This document shows, one piece after another, positions 21,691 through 33,600 of a stretch of DNA of 64,000 bases. The position numbers were made by a program, and so were the translations under genes. The notes below the pieces were generated by a model. It was given only the letters and a program-made list of their open reading frames with translations, was not told where the DNA came from and ran no database searches. This DNA comes from Oegoconia quadripuncta (taxonomy: Eukaryota > Arthropoda > Insecta > Lepidoptera > Autostichidae): the NCBI GenBank assembly GCA_949316235.1, contig OX438760.1, positions 5,644,501 through 5,708,500 of the forward strand, written 5' to 3'. Positions within the stretch are counted from its first letter, which is position 1. Every line of letters begins with the position of its first letter.

Positions 21691-22344
21691 TGTTTAACTT
21701 CATACATGCATACATACATAACGTCACCACCTTTATAACAAATGGGGATTTTGAAGATTTGGAAACGTTTGGAAATCCCAAACAATAGTGTTTGGGTTTT
21801 TAAACGTTAAAAGTTTAATGATTGAAACATCATCCACGGCTCACCTTATAAAATACTAGCTTTCCGCCAGTGGCTCGCCTGCTTGGACTAACTTGGCGGT
21901 TTGTTTACCCCGCGGCAACTACTCACTTTATCGGCATAAAAAAATATCCTATGGCTTAAACCAGGGTATATTCTACTTATATACCAAAATTCTGATCCGT
22001 TGTTCCGTTTTGGCGTGATTGAGCAACAAAAAAACATCCAAACTGGACCTTACTGGACCACGGTTTTCGTCAAATCAACTGGACATCAACCAACCCGGAT
22101 TTCGAACATGTTGAAGGTCAAGTAAAGCCCCCTCAATTTTACATAGGCCCCATTTTTTACACTTGTTCTAGTTTTTTTATAATTTCATGTACCTATGTAT
22201 TTCTTACTATTTAATAAATGTAGGTTATTAAGTTCCTATTTTTTCTTACATACACTTGAAAATCAAATCCCACGTTTTGAGGCAGTTGGGTAATAGTATT
22301 TTATGCAACAGTTGTATAAGAAGGGTCAAAAAACGTGAGTGAAG

Positions 22345-22795
22345 TGGGTTGCAACAATTTATTACCTTGGTTAAAAGGTAGGTCTTATCAGGTGATTCAT
22401 AAATGGACGTTTTTAAGTGATCCGGTGAAAAAGTTTGGACTTTTTTACTATAAAATTTCAGATTTTCGCTTTAAGAATGCTAATCATTTCGCATATTTAG
22501 ATATATCGGTCTGGTGATATAAATTAATCGTCGATTTCAACTTCGAATGTTCGACCCATAATGAAGACGGCTTGAATTTACCATGGAGGCTCTGAAAATA
22601 CGCCAGCAAAACATTCTCCGAAAATGAAGAAGCTTTGTTATACAATTTCCACGCCATGAAATTATCATAGGCCTTATTGTATAGGCTTCTCGATTGCGTT
22701 GGTAGCAAATTTTCTGTAACTTCTCGAGCTACCGTTGAAATTTCTTCCGGTGTAGAATTTAATAGTTCGTCATCATTTTTAATTTTTATTTTATA
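22345..22795 (-). pseudogene. decayed tyrosine-recombinase (Crypton-like) fragment
   Basis: The minus frame from about 22,790 reads through DDELLNSTPEEISTVAREVT, SLYNKAYDNFMAWKLYNK and FSENVLLAYFQSL to DISKYAK, then stops. After frameshifts, ESPDKTYLLTKV is readable near 22,370-22,400. The pattern is the helical core-binding N-terminal domain of a phage-integrase-like protein family common in insect genomes, often assigned to Crypton elements. The C-terminal catalytic part with its R...H-x-x-R...Y residues is absent. I place the family from memory of its motifs, without a search. Confidence 0.6.
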
Positions 22796-24484
22796 CTTTT
22801 AACTGTTTTAAATAAAAAACAAAAAAATTCCGATCTCCGCTTAGATTTAGATGAACACGCGGGAAAGTGGCGGAAAACGTATAAAGTTTCTTTGGTGAGT
22901 ATAAGGATACACGGGCCATACAGCCAACGCGGGACATGTGAATACTACAGAATATATCTGCCAGCATCAAAGTATTTTTTTAAATTGATATTTATTTTGA
23001 TTTAAACACGGAAGTTATAAGTATGTATGTACACTATAGAAAAAAATACAAAAATGTTCTGAAACTGCATAAAACATTGTTACAAGCTACAAATTAATCA
23101 TAGTTTTATCCAAATATCCTTACTTCAACCAGCAATGTTCGCCATATTAGGCTGGGAATATTGCTATATTAAAGAAATGCTATTATATTGTCTAAAAATA
23201 ATACAGAAGGGCTCGTGTTTTGATAATAATCTCTATTTTCTTTTCTATCAAAAACTATGACACTGACAACTCCTTTTATTCGTCGTCTTCACTGTCGAAG
23301 ATTACTTGTCAGATAAAATAAAACTACATTGATCTTATTATTATAAGCGTTGATCTCATAACTATAAGTACGGTTCAATAATAATAAAATAGATATTGTA
23401 TAAGGATAGATAACAATAAAATAATATAGAAATAGGATAAACACTTCTAATTAGTTTTAGGTTAATTAAATTTGCTACACCCTTTAAGACAGGGTGCATG
23501 TAATAGTTTCAAGAACTTTGCATATAGGCATGAACGAATAAATAAATAAATAAATATACGTCCGATTTTTCCATCAGATAGTCGGACCCGATAGTCGGAT
23601 CCGACTATCGGAAGGCGTTGGAGCCATCATTTTGTTTGAAGATGCAATACACGTCCGATCCAATAGTAGGACGAGGTGTTTACGATTTTATTACCGGTTC
23701 TTTCTTCTTTCGTATCAACACGAGCAAATATTTTCAATTAAAATTTTTTTTTTGCAATAAATAAAATTAAAAACCGTGTTCTTGAAAATAAACTATTCTA
23801 TTCTATTCTAAAAAGAACTACGAAGTATGCAAAAGATATAAGTTTTACAGCGTTCATTTTTGAATGGTCTATTTAACAATTTGATAGAATTGATTACGAA
23901 ATGCAATGCCCTGTATTTATTTTCTCTATTTCAATAAAAACATGATCGTGACAGAAATGCAAGAATCCAAAGTCTTTAAAAATGTAAGATGTCAAAACAT
24001 TGCAGAGTTGCCCAATTGTAAAATTTTTACAAATTAGTTTCATTCCTCATTGGGTGTTTTGTGAATTTTGATTATTTATTATTGAACAATATATATATTT
24101 TTTTACCCCATACATGGTATATAACCACAACGCTCTATTTATGGTATTAAAATTATCATTGTTTTAAAAGAAAATTATTTGCCTGCTAAACACTGTACAA
24201 AATGTGGTTTTTGACAGAGCAATACGCATAGCGAAAATTTTAAAAACTTTTCGTTTGAAAAGTCGTTGAAAGCTGTGATTGTAACGATATTTTTGTGGGA
24301 ATTGTAGGTGTAATTTATATTGAGATATGTACCTCATTTGCATTCTGTAGCTATTGTTATTTATTACACAGAATGCAATAGAATTGAAGTGTCTGAATAT
24401 AATTTACAGCTACACGCGGTAAAGTCCGCACGCAACATTTTTCTCGCCGCGTTTTATAAAACAATCAAAATTCCGATCTACAAG

Positions 24485-24633
24485 ATGGATGATTTTCTAA
24501 AAATTGAGAAGATAGGCGAAGGTACTTATGGTGTTGTTTACAAGGGGAAGAATAAAATAACCGGACAGTTTGTTGCTATGAAAAAAATAAGGTTGGAATC
24601 TGACGACGAAGGCATACCGTCCACCGCTATTAG
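24485..24633 (+). CDS. Cdk1: Cdk1 exon 1
   Basis: The start is ATG GAT GAT TTT with context acaagATGG. Residues 1-49 include [20 protein letters not shown] and PSTAI; the codon for R50 is split AG|A. Donor gtatgt. The frame is open upstream, but [11 protein letters not shown] aligns with the known Cdk1 start. Confidence 0.97.
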
Positions 24634-27600
24634 GTATGTTATCTTTAGCTGTTTTACATATTATCTCGCATAACCCTTCACATACACTCAAATCAACTCT
24701 TTTAGCTCTATTTCATGTACGCAACTTAGTCAAAAAGTAATTATTTACATGTTTCATAACCTCTAATGTGTATGTGACACTGCTTGGTTGAATCATAGTT
24801 TTGGCTTAATTTTGTACACCCGCCTACTGTAATAGATATTCACAGTGTCGTCCCGTCCGTCCAGACATCCCAGTCTATTCCCAGACACCAACTAGTAGCT
24901 GACACCATTGTTTGGGAGTTGCAATAATCACGGTGCCTAAGCAGTAGCACCATGATGAATCTGTTTGTTGTGAAATGAAATATGTGACAATGGTCACATT
25001 CAAGATAATGATCTTGCAAACAAAATACACAACAGGACTATGATCTAAGTCACTCAGTTGTAAGATAGGAGTCCGAAATCCCTACTCATAAACATTTATG
25101 CATGTCTAAGTCTAACACTATTTGAATAGCATGTAGTAGCCATGTAGGCAAACACTGTGTTAGACAGGTTTACTTAAGGGGGCACTGAACAATTGAAAGG
25201 TATCCAATTTATGTTATAGCTTCTTGATTTTGACCAATTATAAGATAACAAATATATGGTTTATAGCGGTGGCCTAAAAACAGTGAATCAGGTGCCACTA
25301 ATCTGACACAAACTGACCAATCTGCACTGGGTTCACATGGTGGATTATGGCCAGCCTCTCGTAGTGAAAGAACCCGCCCCGAAGGCTACACTGTGACCGA
25401 GACATAGTGGGGATGTGTAAAGCTGTGGATGATCAAGTGACTTCAATGTTGTTCAATGAAAACATTTACAGGTTATAAATATTATCATGAGACAGATTCT
25501 CGCTATTTTACTTTTGTATTTTTTCTTTTTGCGTTCCATTAGCTACACTCCCATTTGCTGGGGCTTTTCTTTGTTTCCTATTTTTTCACCTTCACTTTCA
25601 CTTTCACTTTTTATTTTAATGGCAACTACTACTTTGTAGTAATTCTGCCAAATACTGGTGTTTGAAGAGGCTAGCGTATGTTTAGCCAAAGAACGGTATT
25701 CGCTGACACACTGCGTATCTAAAACAAACAACAACACATGGACGATCACAATTTGTTAGTTGTTATAGTTTTATATTGTTAATTGTAATAAATTTAGATA
25801 AAATAGGAATAATAGGCTATCTCTATAATAACACTATTATATAACCCAGATATTTAGTATATAACCCAGATAATGTAAATATAAACATATATATGGAAAA
25901 ATAAAGCTTAATAATAATAATAATAATAATAGGAATAATAGGGAAGTTTATAAACGAATATGTAAGGAGAGATTTAAATATAATAGGACGAGGGAAATCG
26001 GTAGGGGGAAGTACGTCATACAAGGAAAATTTATTTTTGGGGCAGGTGAAGAATATATGGTCTAGAGTGCCTTCATCTAGTCCACATTCACATATGGAAT
26101 TATCCCTAATCCGAAGTTTATGGAGATGAACCGGTGTACAGACATGGCCAAGTCTTAGGCGGCAGATTGTAGAGCATGTCCTTTTATCTAACATGGGGAA
26201 TTTGATTTTTCACCTTATTTCCTTGCAAAATTGTTTCCGATGGCTTGTGACAATAGCGGAGCGTCGCGCTTGAGGGATGGCAATATCCATGCAACCATTG
26301 GGTTATGAATAGGATTCCAATAGGATTAAATTCTTTCTTTAATTAATACGGGGACCATGGTAGCAATTGAGTCATGAAGGGTACCGTCTGCCTTCAGTAG
26401 GCCCCATGCAGAGTACCACTGTTGATCCTGGCTTACAGGAGTTACAGTGTGAGGAAGGAGTGCGGAAGTGGGATCTGTTGTATTTTTATGTTTTCTAAAA
26501 AAAATAAAGTCATCTTAGTCTATTTATGAAGCACCAGAAATGTTTTCAGGACAATAGAAGAGTGGTTGGTGTGCCAGCCGGATATTCCATCTTTACCATT
26601 TTATAAAACTATGTGTTTGTCTTAATTCCAGAGAGATCTCACTGCTGAAAGAGCTGAACCATCCTAATATTGTGAAACTGGAAGATGTTCTTATGGAAGA
26701 GTCCCGTCTCTACCTCATTTTCGAGTTTCTCTCCATGGACCTGAAGAAATACATGGACTCGCTTGGAAATGGGAAAGTATGTGTCAGTTTTCAGTGTGTC
26801 AGTCACTATTGGTTTCCCTAGAATGTCTATTGGATCATTATTGTTCTTCGTCAGCTGGGCAGATGTTTAAAAATGCCCTAATGTTCTCAACTGGAATTCG
26901 AACTAAAGGATTTTGCCCTTCATTCATAATGCATATTGCCAAGTTATGGTACTATGGTGTCAATTATTTTGAAGTCTTACAAGCTCAAGAGAGGGTGAAT
27001 AGGCATTTACTGTGAATGTGTGCATCTTAAATTACATTGTCATAAGCCATCAGGTGTGTTTGCAGTCTATCATAGATCCTGTTCATCAGAAATATAAATG
27101 TGATACATAGTTATTATTGTATTTTTTATTATATTTTTTTATATATTTTTTTTATGCACAACAGATTAACACTTGACCTCAATCACACAATCAAATCGAT
27201 ATTGTTTTATTTTTGACATTCAGATAAGTTAACATTTGGGATGTTATTTATTGTGTTAATATTATTTATTCAGTTTAGCAATTGATTGGATTCCAGTTCA
27301 TGGACCCAGCAGTAGTCAAAAGCTACCTGTACCAGATAAACAGTGCCATCCTGTACTGCCACCAGCGACGAATCCTCCACCGTGACTTGAAGCCACAGAA
27401 CCTGCTCATTGACAAGACCGGCATCATAAAAGTAAGGAAATGACCCCTTGTTAGCTACCACCACCTTATCTAAGTCTGACACCATAACAGCAATTTTAAT
27501 GATATTGTTGTACGTACATCACATCATCCTCAACCAAATGGCCACTGATCTAAGATAAATATCTTGCCAATTTTTTTATTTTATTTTTCTTCATATTTTA

Positions 27601-30600
27601 GAGTAAAAGAGACTTTCAAATATCTTCTCATGTGAGATAAACATGGTGCTCCATGCATGCTTGCTATGGCCACTGATAAATGTCTCAACGTAAGCTACCA
27701 GCTTTGTTACTTACACATTTGATATAACAAAGGATTATTGTACAATCTATTAAATGTACTTTATCTCCCAATCATTGTAATAAGTCACTGTGGCAGACCC
27801 CTGCTATTGCCAAAACTGCAAATGAGCTCTCCATAAGTAATTGTTACATCTAACAGCTAACTATTATTCGATTTGCATGGGTGAATAAGGAGACAGGTAC
27901 ATTTTATCGAACAATATAAATCAAAACTTAGTCAATAACGGGTTCGTCTATCCACAGGTGGCTGACTTCGGTCTGGGACGCGCGTTTGGAGTGCCAGTGC
28001 GCGTGTACACACACGAGGTGGTCACGCTGTGGTACAGGGCCCCTGAAGTCCTGTTGGGTTGTCAGAGGTAAGCCAGATAGTCATCCAACACTATGGAATT
28101 TAGGGCCACAGTGCAAATAGCTATGCTGTAGCATAAAATATCCGAAATATATACATAATGAGCCTGCTGTGTAGTTTCGGCACGTAAAAAAATAGAAAAA
28201 ACCCTGCTCTTCTCGTGGTTGTCAAAAAAACGACTAAGGTACTGCCTACAATGAAAGCATCTACAGATTTACATGTGTGTGAGTGATGGGCTCACCCCGG
28301 GTCACATTTCGTATATTTCACCATTCCATTTGGGAAAGAGTTCATGATATTTATTTCATTTTAGTAACTTCACCAGCAGCAACACTCTTATGACAGCTTA
28401 CACAGGAGTTTTGTATGTATGTATGTTGATCATAGTGCACCACAAATTACTATATTCTAGTCTATACACTATCTAATGTGCCTTTGAAGGAAATGAGTTT
28501 ACCAACCACATAATTTGAAAAATTCTCTTTCCAGATATTCGTGTCCTATCGATATGTGGTCGGTAGGCTGCATATTCTCAGAGATGTCGTCCAAGAAGCC
28601 CCTTTTCCAGGGAGACTCGGAGATCGATCAGCTCTTCCGCATCTTCAGGTAACTTTGATTTAACTACAGTGCATCTCTACTTGTTAATAGTAAAATACCA
28701 CATGGTCTATGGCTAATCATGCGTATGTAAATATTTCTCCAAAAAAAATATGTTCTATAAAATTGCCCATTATTTAAACTTAATACTTGCAGAAATTATT
28801 AATAATGTAATTAGGTACCTAAATAAAATGAAGGGGTGTAAAGCCTCTCTGGTGTTCGAGGATGTTTGAAATCTTTCTTATGAAAATTTAATCAAGTGCT
28901 ATGCTTTTAAAATTTAAAATAGACGCAAGCTGCGTGGAGTTGCGGAAATCAAGCCTACTTATCAACCTATACCTAACCTATGTATTTATATTCTATAATT
29001 ACATCTTTTAAACATATCTATATGAAACAATTAGCTAAGTTAAACAATGTTTGGCCCAGTTAGTTCTTGGATGGGTGACCACTAGAGGTATTTTCATATG
29101 GGCATTTTCATTCTTTCGAGGGTATGTTAAACAGCCCGTACCATTGATTTCAATTTAGATTTTTTTGACGGTTACAAGGTAGAAGTTAAACCAAGTCGAT
29201 GACTCACAGTGGTGGGCAGTTTGGAAACATTAGATCTCAAGTGGCCCCTAGTCTCGACAAAAACCCAACAAACCACACTGAACGGTTATGGCCCATACCA
29301 GAGTGAAAGGAGACCGGTGATTCTCAGTGTAATAATTATATTTTTTTCCTTGTTTTGCCAAATCACAAATTGTATAAATACTTAATCATTATCATACCAG
29401 CCACAGGACATCCTTGTTGAATATACTTATTTGATAAGTATTTAAAAACTAAATAACCAGGTGACATATTTTGTGGCAGTCGGTTTCCTATAAAATGTAT
29501 GTGCTATGACACTTTGGGGATCAACACAAACCTAAATGCAAGGTCATTTCAAGATGGGTCAAGCTGTTTCGGTTACAGGAAGGAGGTCATATGGGAATCT
29601 ACATACACCTGAAAAATATTACCCTCCTTCCTGGTGTATTTGGAAAAGAACCGCCTCCGTGGCTCAATGTAAACAACATTGGGATTACGATTCGGAGGTC
29701 GCGGGTTCGATCCCCAGCGGGGTACATGTTAAGTACTCGGTTTGGTTGGTGGTAGGGCATTTTAAATCTCCGCCTGCCTAGCTACCATCATCTTATTTAA
29801 ATCTGCCGCCAAGCAACAATGTTAATAGCATTGTTGTGTTCCGGTTGTCAGAGATAAGATAACCAGTCCCCCAAATATGTTGGGGTTTCCGGTTCAGTAC
29901 GCTTCCACCTTCGACCACATCTTCACTTAACATCAGGTGTGATTGAGGTCAAGTATGAACCCGCCTTTCATTGAAAAAAAAAAGAGCAACCCTTGTTTCT
30001 CGCTCGTTCTTCTCTGGAGAAAGGGCCTCGTGAGGAAGCGGTAATTATGTCATGACTATATCAGATTTCAATTTAAGAGCTTTTGGAGTCTGTGCTCATA
30101 TAATGGGGACTGCGTGTGAGAGTAATTACTTTGTATCTAACATCCGGATGACCCAAGGACCACACTAGGTAAGACTGACCAAAGATTGAACTCAATGAGA
30201 GTTGGAGGAGGCCTATGCTAAGACGCACTCTGAAATAAGAGAAATGCTGTGTGGTTTCGGCACGTAAAAAGAATAGTTCTATTCAAGGTTTCGATATCAG
30301 CATAAAAAAATCAAAAATATTTTATTCAATGTAGGATACAAAAATATCACTTATTGAAAGTCAACATGTTATTTTTAAAACTACATCGCTTCACAAGGTG
30401 CTATGGTTAGGGAGAAATTATTAAATTTTTGCTCTGTTAAACTCAATACATGTTCTGGTATTTTATTTTAAAAGCGTGTGCTGTGTCCCACAAAAGATGC
30501 GCTAACCTTGCTAAGTCTAAATTGTGAAATTTCAATTTTATTTTTGTTTCTAGTATTCAAATTATGATTATCAGAATGTTTACAAAATAGGCATATATTT

Positions 30601-33600
30601 TTGCGTACGTACATTATACTGTCATATATATATATATATTGGGATGCAACAGTTAAAATACTTATTTCTTTAAACAGATCTCTTAGAGAGTCACGTCAGC
30701 GTAAATTATATATTGTTCTCTTTGTAGAATAAATAATGTTTGAAAATCTGCGGCCCTACCCCACAGTAGACATACTGCTGTGAAAGTAGCTGAAATAAAC
30801 GAACCTCGCCGTTTTAATGTCTGTAAGTTGTCTAATCCTACAAACAGCATAAGCAGCTGAACTGAGCCTGCTCGCAAGTGTCTCAATGTGCGACCCCCAT
30901 TGTAGTGTGGAGTCCAAAGTGATGCCAAGAAAAACAGTGTTCTCAACAAAGTCCAATGGTTCACTATTTAACTTTAGGTTGTTTTCCCCCTGCCTTACAT
31001 TAGGTAAGGAAAACTTAATACATTTGATTTTCTTGGCATTCAGGACAGTAACTAAACACAGACAAACATTGAGTAACTAATTCACTCATGTTTATTGTAT
31101 TTTATGCAACTGCTTTTATTTTAATTATATTATTATTATAATAACGACGACCTGTTTGGTGTAGAGGTTAACAATTCTGACCACTACATGTGTACCCGAG
31201 TTAGGGATGTTTTCATTTATAACAAGAATTTATTTACAAAAAAAAATGTATTTATGTAGTATATCAACCATCTGGTATCCACAACACAAGCCTATAGTTG
31301 TTTACTAGATGGCGCTGTGTATATGTCTAAGGATATTTATTTATTTCTGTATAATTAATACAGTATTATTATTATTGTATGCAACGGCGGATCTAGAGGG
31401 AGTCCGGGGCATAGATCAAGCATTGGTAATCTATCTAACTAATATTATAAATGTGAAAGTTTGGATGTTTGTGTTTCTTTCTTTCTTTCTGATTTCTGTT
31501 TCTGTGTGTGTGTGATTTCTTTGTTGCTTAATCACGACGAAAGGGACGAACGGATTTGAATGTAATTTGGTATATACGTAGAATATATCCTGGATTAAGA
31601 CATTTTTTATCTCGATAAAGTGAGTAGTTCCCGTGGTATAAACAAATTTCCGCGATAAAGTTATTCCAAAACTGGCGGAAAACTAGAGTAAAATAACAGG
31701 TGGTGATTGGTTCTTCAATTAAAAAATCGTACCATTCGAGCTGCTGTGTCGTTTCTGCACGTAAAGAGATTAGAACCACGTGGATGACGTAAAAGGCGAC
31801 TAAAGGGACTTTCCACCAAAAAAACATTATTATCGATATGCATGTTCTAACCGCGATGATTATCTATTTTAAGTGTACCCTGTGTACCTATAAAATAAGG
31901 CATTTTTGACTTTGGGCTCACCGCCTGTCACATGTGCATTTCTGTATATTTCGTAAGTGCAAACAGTGGATGTTGCTTCAAGCATTAATCTCTGATCACT
32001 CCATTTAGGATAAAGGTCCGTGCCGTTATGTATGTATGTGTTATAAGAATTTACGATAATAATTAATAAAATATTTCGGAATAAAAGACGATTTACCCGT
32101 CTACCCGAGAAAGGAGAGTAAGTTTTTGGATATATGTATGTTAGTAAGTCTTCGTTTGGCGCATTTTATAGTCTGAAGTGCTCGACGGGTTTTAACAATG
32201 GAGGTGTCCTTGGAATCGTCATAATTGCGGGAGTGATTTAGGATAGAGTCTGGCCAACAAAAGCGTGACCTGAATAAGCGCGACAAATTCGAAAAATCTT
32301 CATGAAGTATTACTAACTACAGCAGGCGAAAAAATTTGATACTTGAATAATTTTTGTTTCAACGACAATGAATTTATTTGTTTTAAATATTTATATTATT
32401 TGTTTATTTTTATCCGACTGCCCAAGGAAGTATGTAAGTATGTAGATTTCTATGTTACCACAGTCTTGTCAGTCAGTGTGTATCAGTGTTGACAGATTTT
32501 TGTAGGTAGTATATTAATCAACCATCTGATATCCATGATATCAGCCTAGTTGCTTAGTGTGGAACTAGATGGCGCTGTGTGTATTGATAACATTTATTTA
32601 TATAGATTCAATCAACTGCTATCAAGATTATAAAGTTATGATATATTATTGGCATTTAACAGCTTAATGTTGCCATATTAAAACTTTTCATAAAATTCCA
32701 GGTCAGGCTTAACTAGCCAGACCCTATATATTTTAATCCGACTGCCCAAGTTTGCCAAATGTTTTTCGAGTTTATATATGTATGTAGATTTCTATGTTAC
32801 CTCCTGTAGCTTAAACGACTTGATCGATTTCGAAGTGCATGGTGTCGTTAGATTGGTCTTGATCCCTGGAGTGTCATAGGATACATTCTATGGTAAAAAA
32901 ATCCACAATGGCGCCTGCGAAATGCAAAATATGCTGTCGGATTATTGGTTTTTAAACTTATATAGTTAATAAGACAAATAGATATGGCCGCTGTCAGCCA
33001 GCACTTTTGTCGCATACGAATTTTCATTATCATAATTTTTGTTTTTTAATATTTATTTTAACGACCGATTGGTGTAGTGGAGAGTGACCCTGTCAGCGAA
33101 ACCAACGGTTGCAGGTTCGAATCCCGCGAGGGGTAAATGTTTGTGTGAAGAATACGAACATTTATTTCCGAGTCATGGATGTTTATGTAAATATTTAAGT
33201 GTTTATCCGGTTACCTAATTTCCATAGCACAAGCTTTGCTTAGTTTAGTGACTGGATGATTGGCGTAAATGTCCGAAATATATATATATTTTTTTATTTA
33301 CAATTTATTGCACACGAATACTCATAAAAGTCAAACAGAATACTAGATGCAGTATGTACAAAAGGTACTAGCTTATCTCTAAAAAGAGATTTCTTCCAGC
33401 AGACACTGCGAATGTGAAAGAAAACAGCTTCGATAGGATAAACATACGTAATAATAATATTTATTATTATGTGCCGTATGGTTTCGGCACTTAAAAAGAA
33501 TAGAACCAACCCATATCTTCCCGTGGGTGTCGTAAAAGGCGACTAAGGGACTTTCCACGAAAAACATCAATTACTTGCACATTTCAACGGCGATGGGCTA

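Larger units (their letters stand above)
18968..24484. other. intergenic region upstream of Cdk1 and of the minus-strand secreted gene
   Basis: The two genes point away from each other, so this 5.5 kb includes both promoters. Contents are SINE B copies (19,245-19,697 minus, interrupted; 19,866-20,040 plus), a 3' half of SINE A (20,609-20,762), an RTE-like tail near 20,960-21,060 (cccactgttgggtcacag), an inverted pair of SINE C (21,306-21,690), a Helitron-like or similar dispersed repeat (21,845-22,040), a tyrosine-recombinase fragment (22,345-22,795), and AT-rich DNA. No core promoter motif stands out. Confidence 0.6.
26777..28534. other. Cdk1 introns 2-4
   Basis: Introns 26777-27296, 27432-27957 and 28068-28534 are about 470-530 bases each. 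Intron 2 has a short SINE A end (about 27,150-27,190). Intron 3 begins with a SINE A fragment (gttagctaccaccaccttat, from about 27,450) just after the donor. Intron 4 has a gtttcggcacg-type repeat (about 28,150-28,340). Nothing else is seen. Confidence 0.65.

Noticed and set aside
21845..22040. Possible Helitron end
   Set aside because: The segment recurs (31,430; 34,055; 49,650) and resembles non-autonomous Helitron-like repeats of Lepidoptera, but no CTRR end with hairpin was pinned down, so no class is asserted.
24320..24484. In-frame extension of the first Cdk1 exon upstream of MDDFLKIEK
   Set aside because: The extra 55 residues do not resemble any Cdk1 N-terminus. Family members begin at the equivalent of ATG 24485, so the upstream part is taken as 5' UTR that happens to be open.
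29651..29730. tRNA-like segments with A and B boxes (also at 5340-5415, 33059-33140, 46512-46590, 63198-63270)
   Set aside because: Each is the head of a dispersed SINE with a common body and tail. They lack a clean cloverleaf with paired acceptor stem, so they are not called as tRNA genes.
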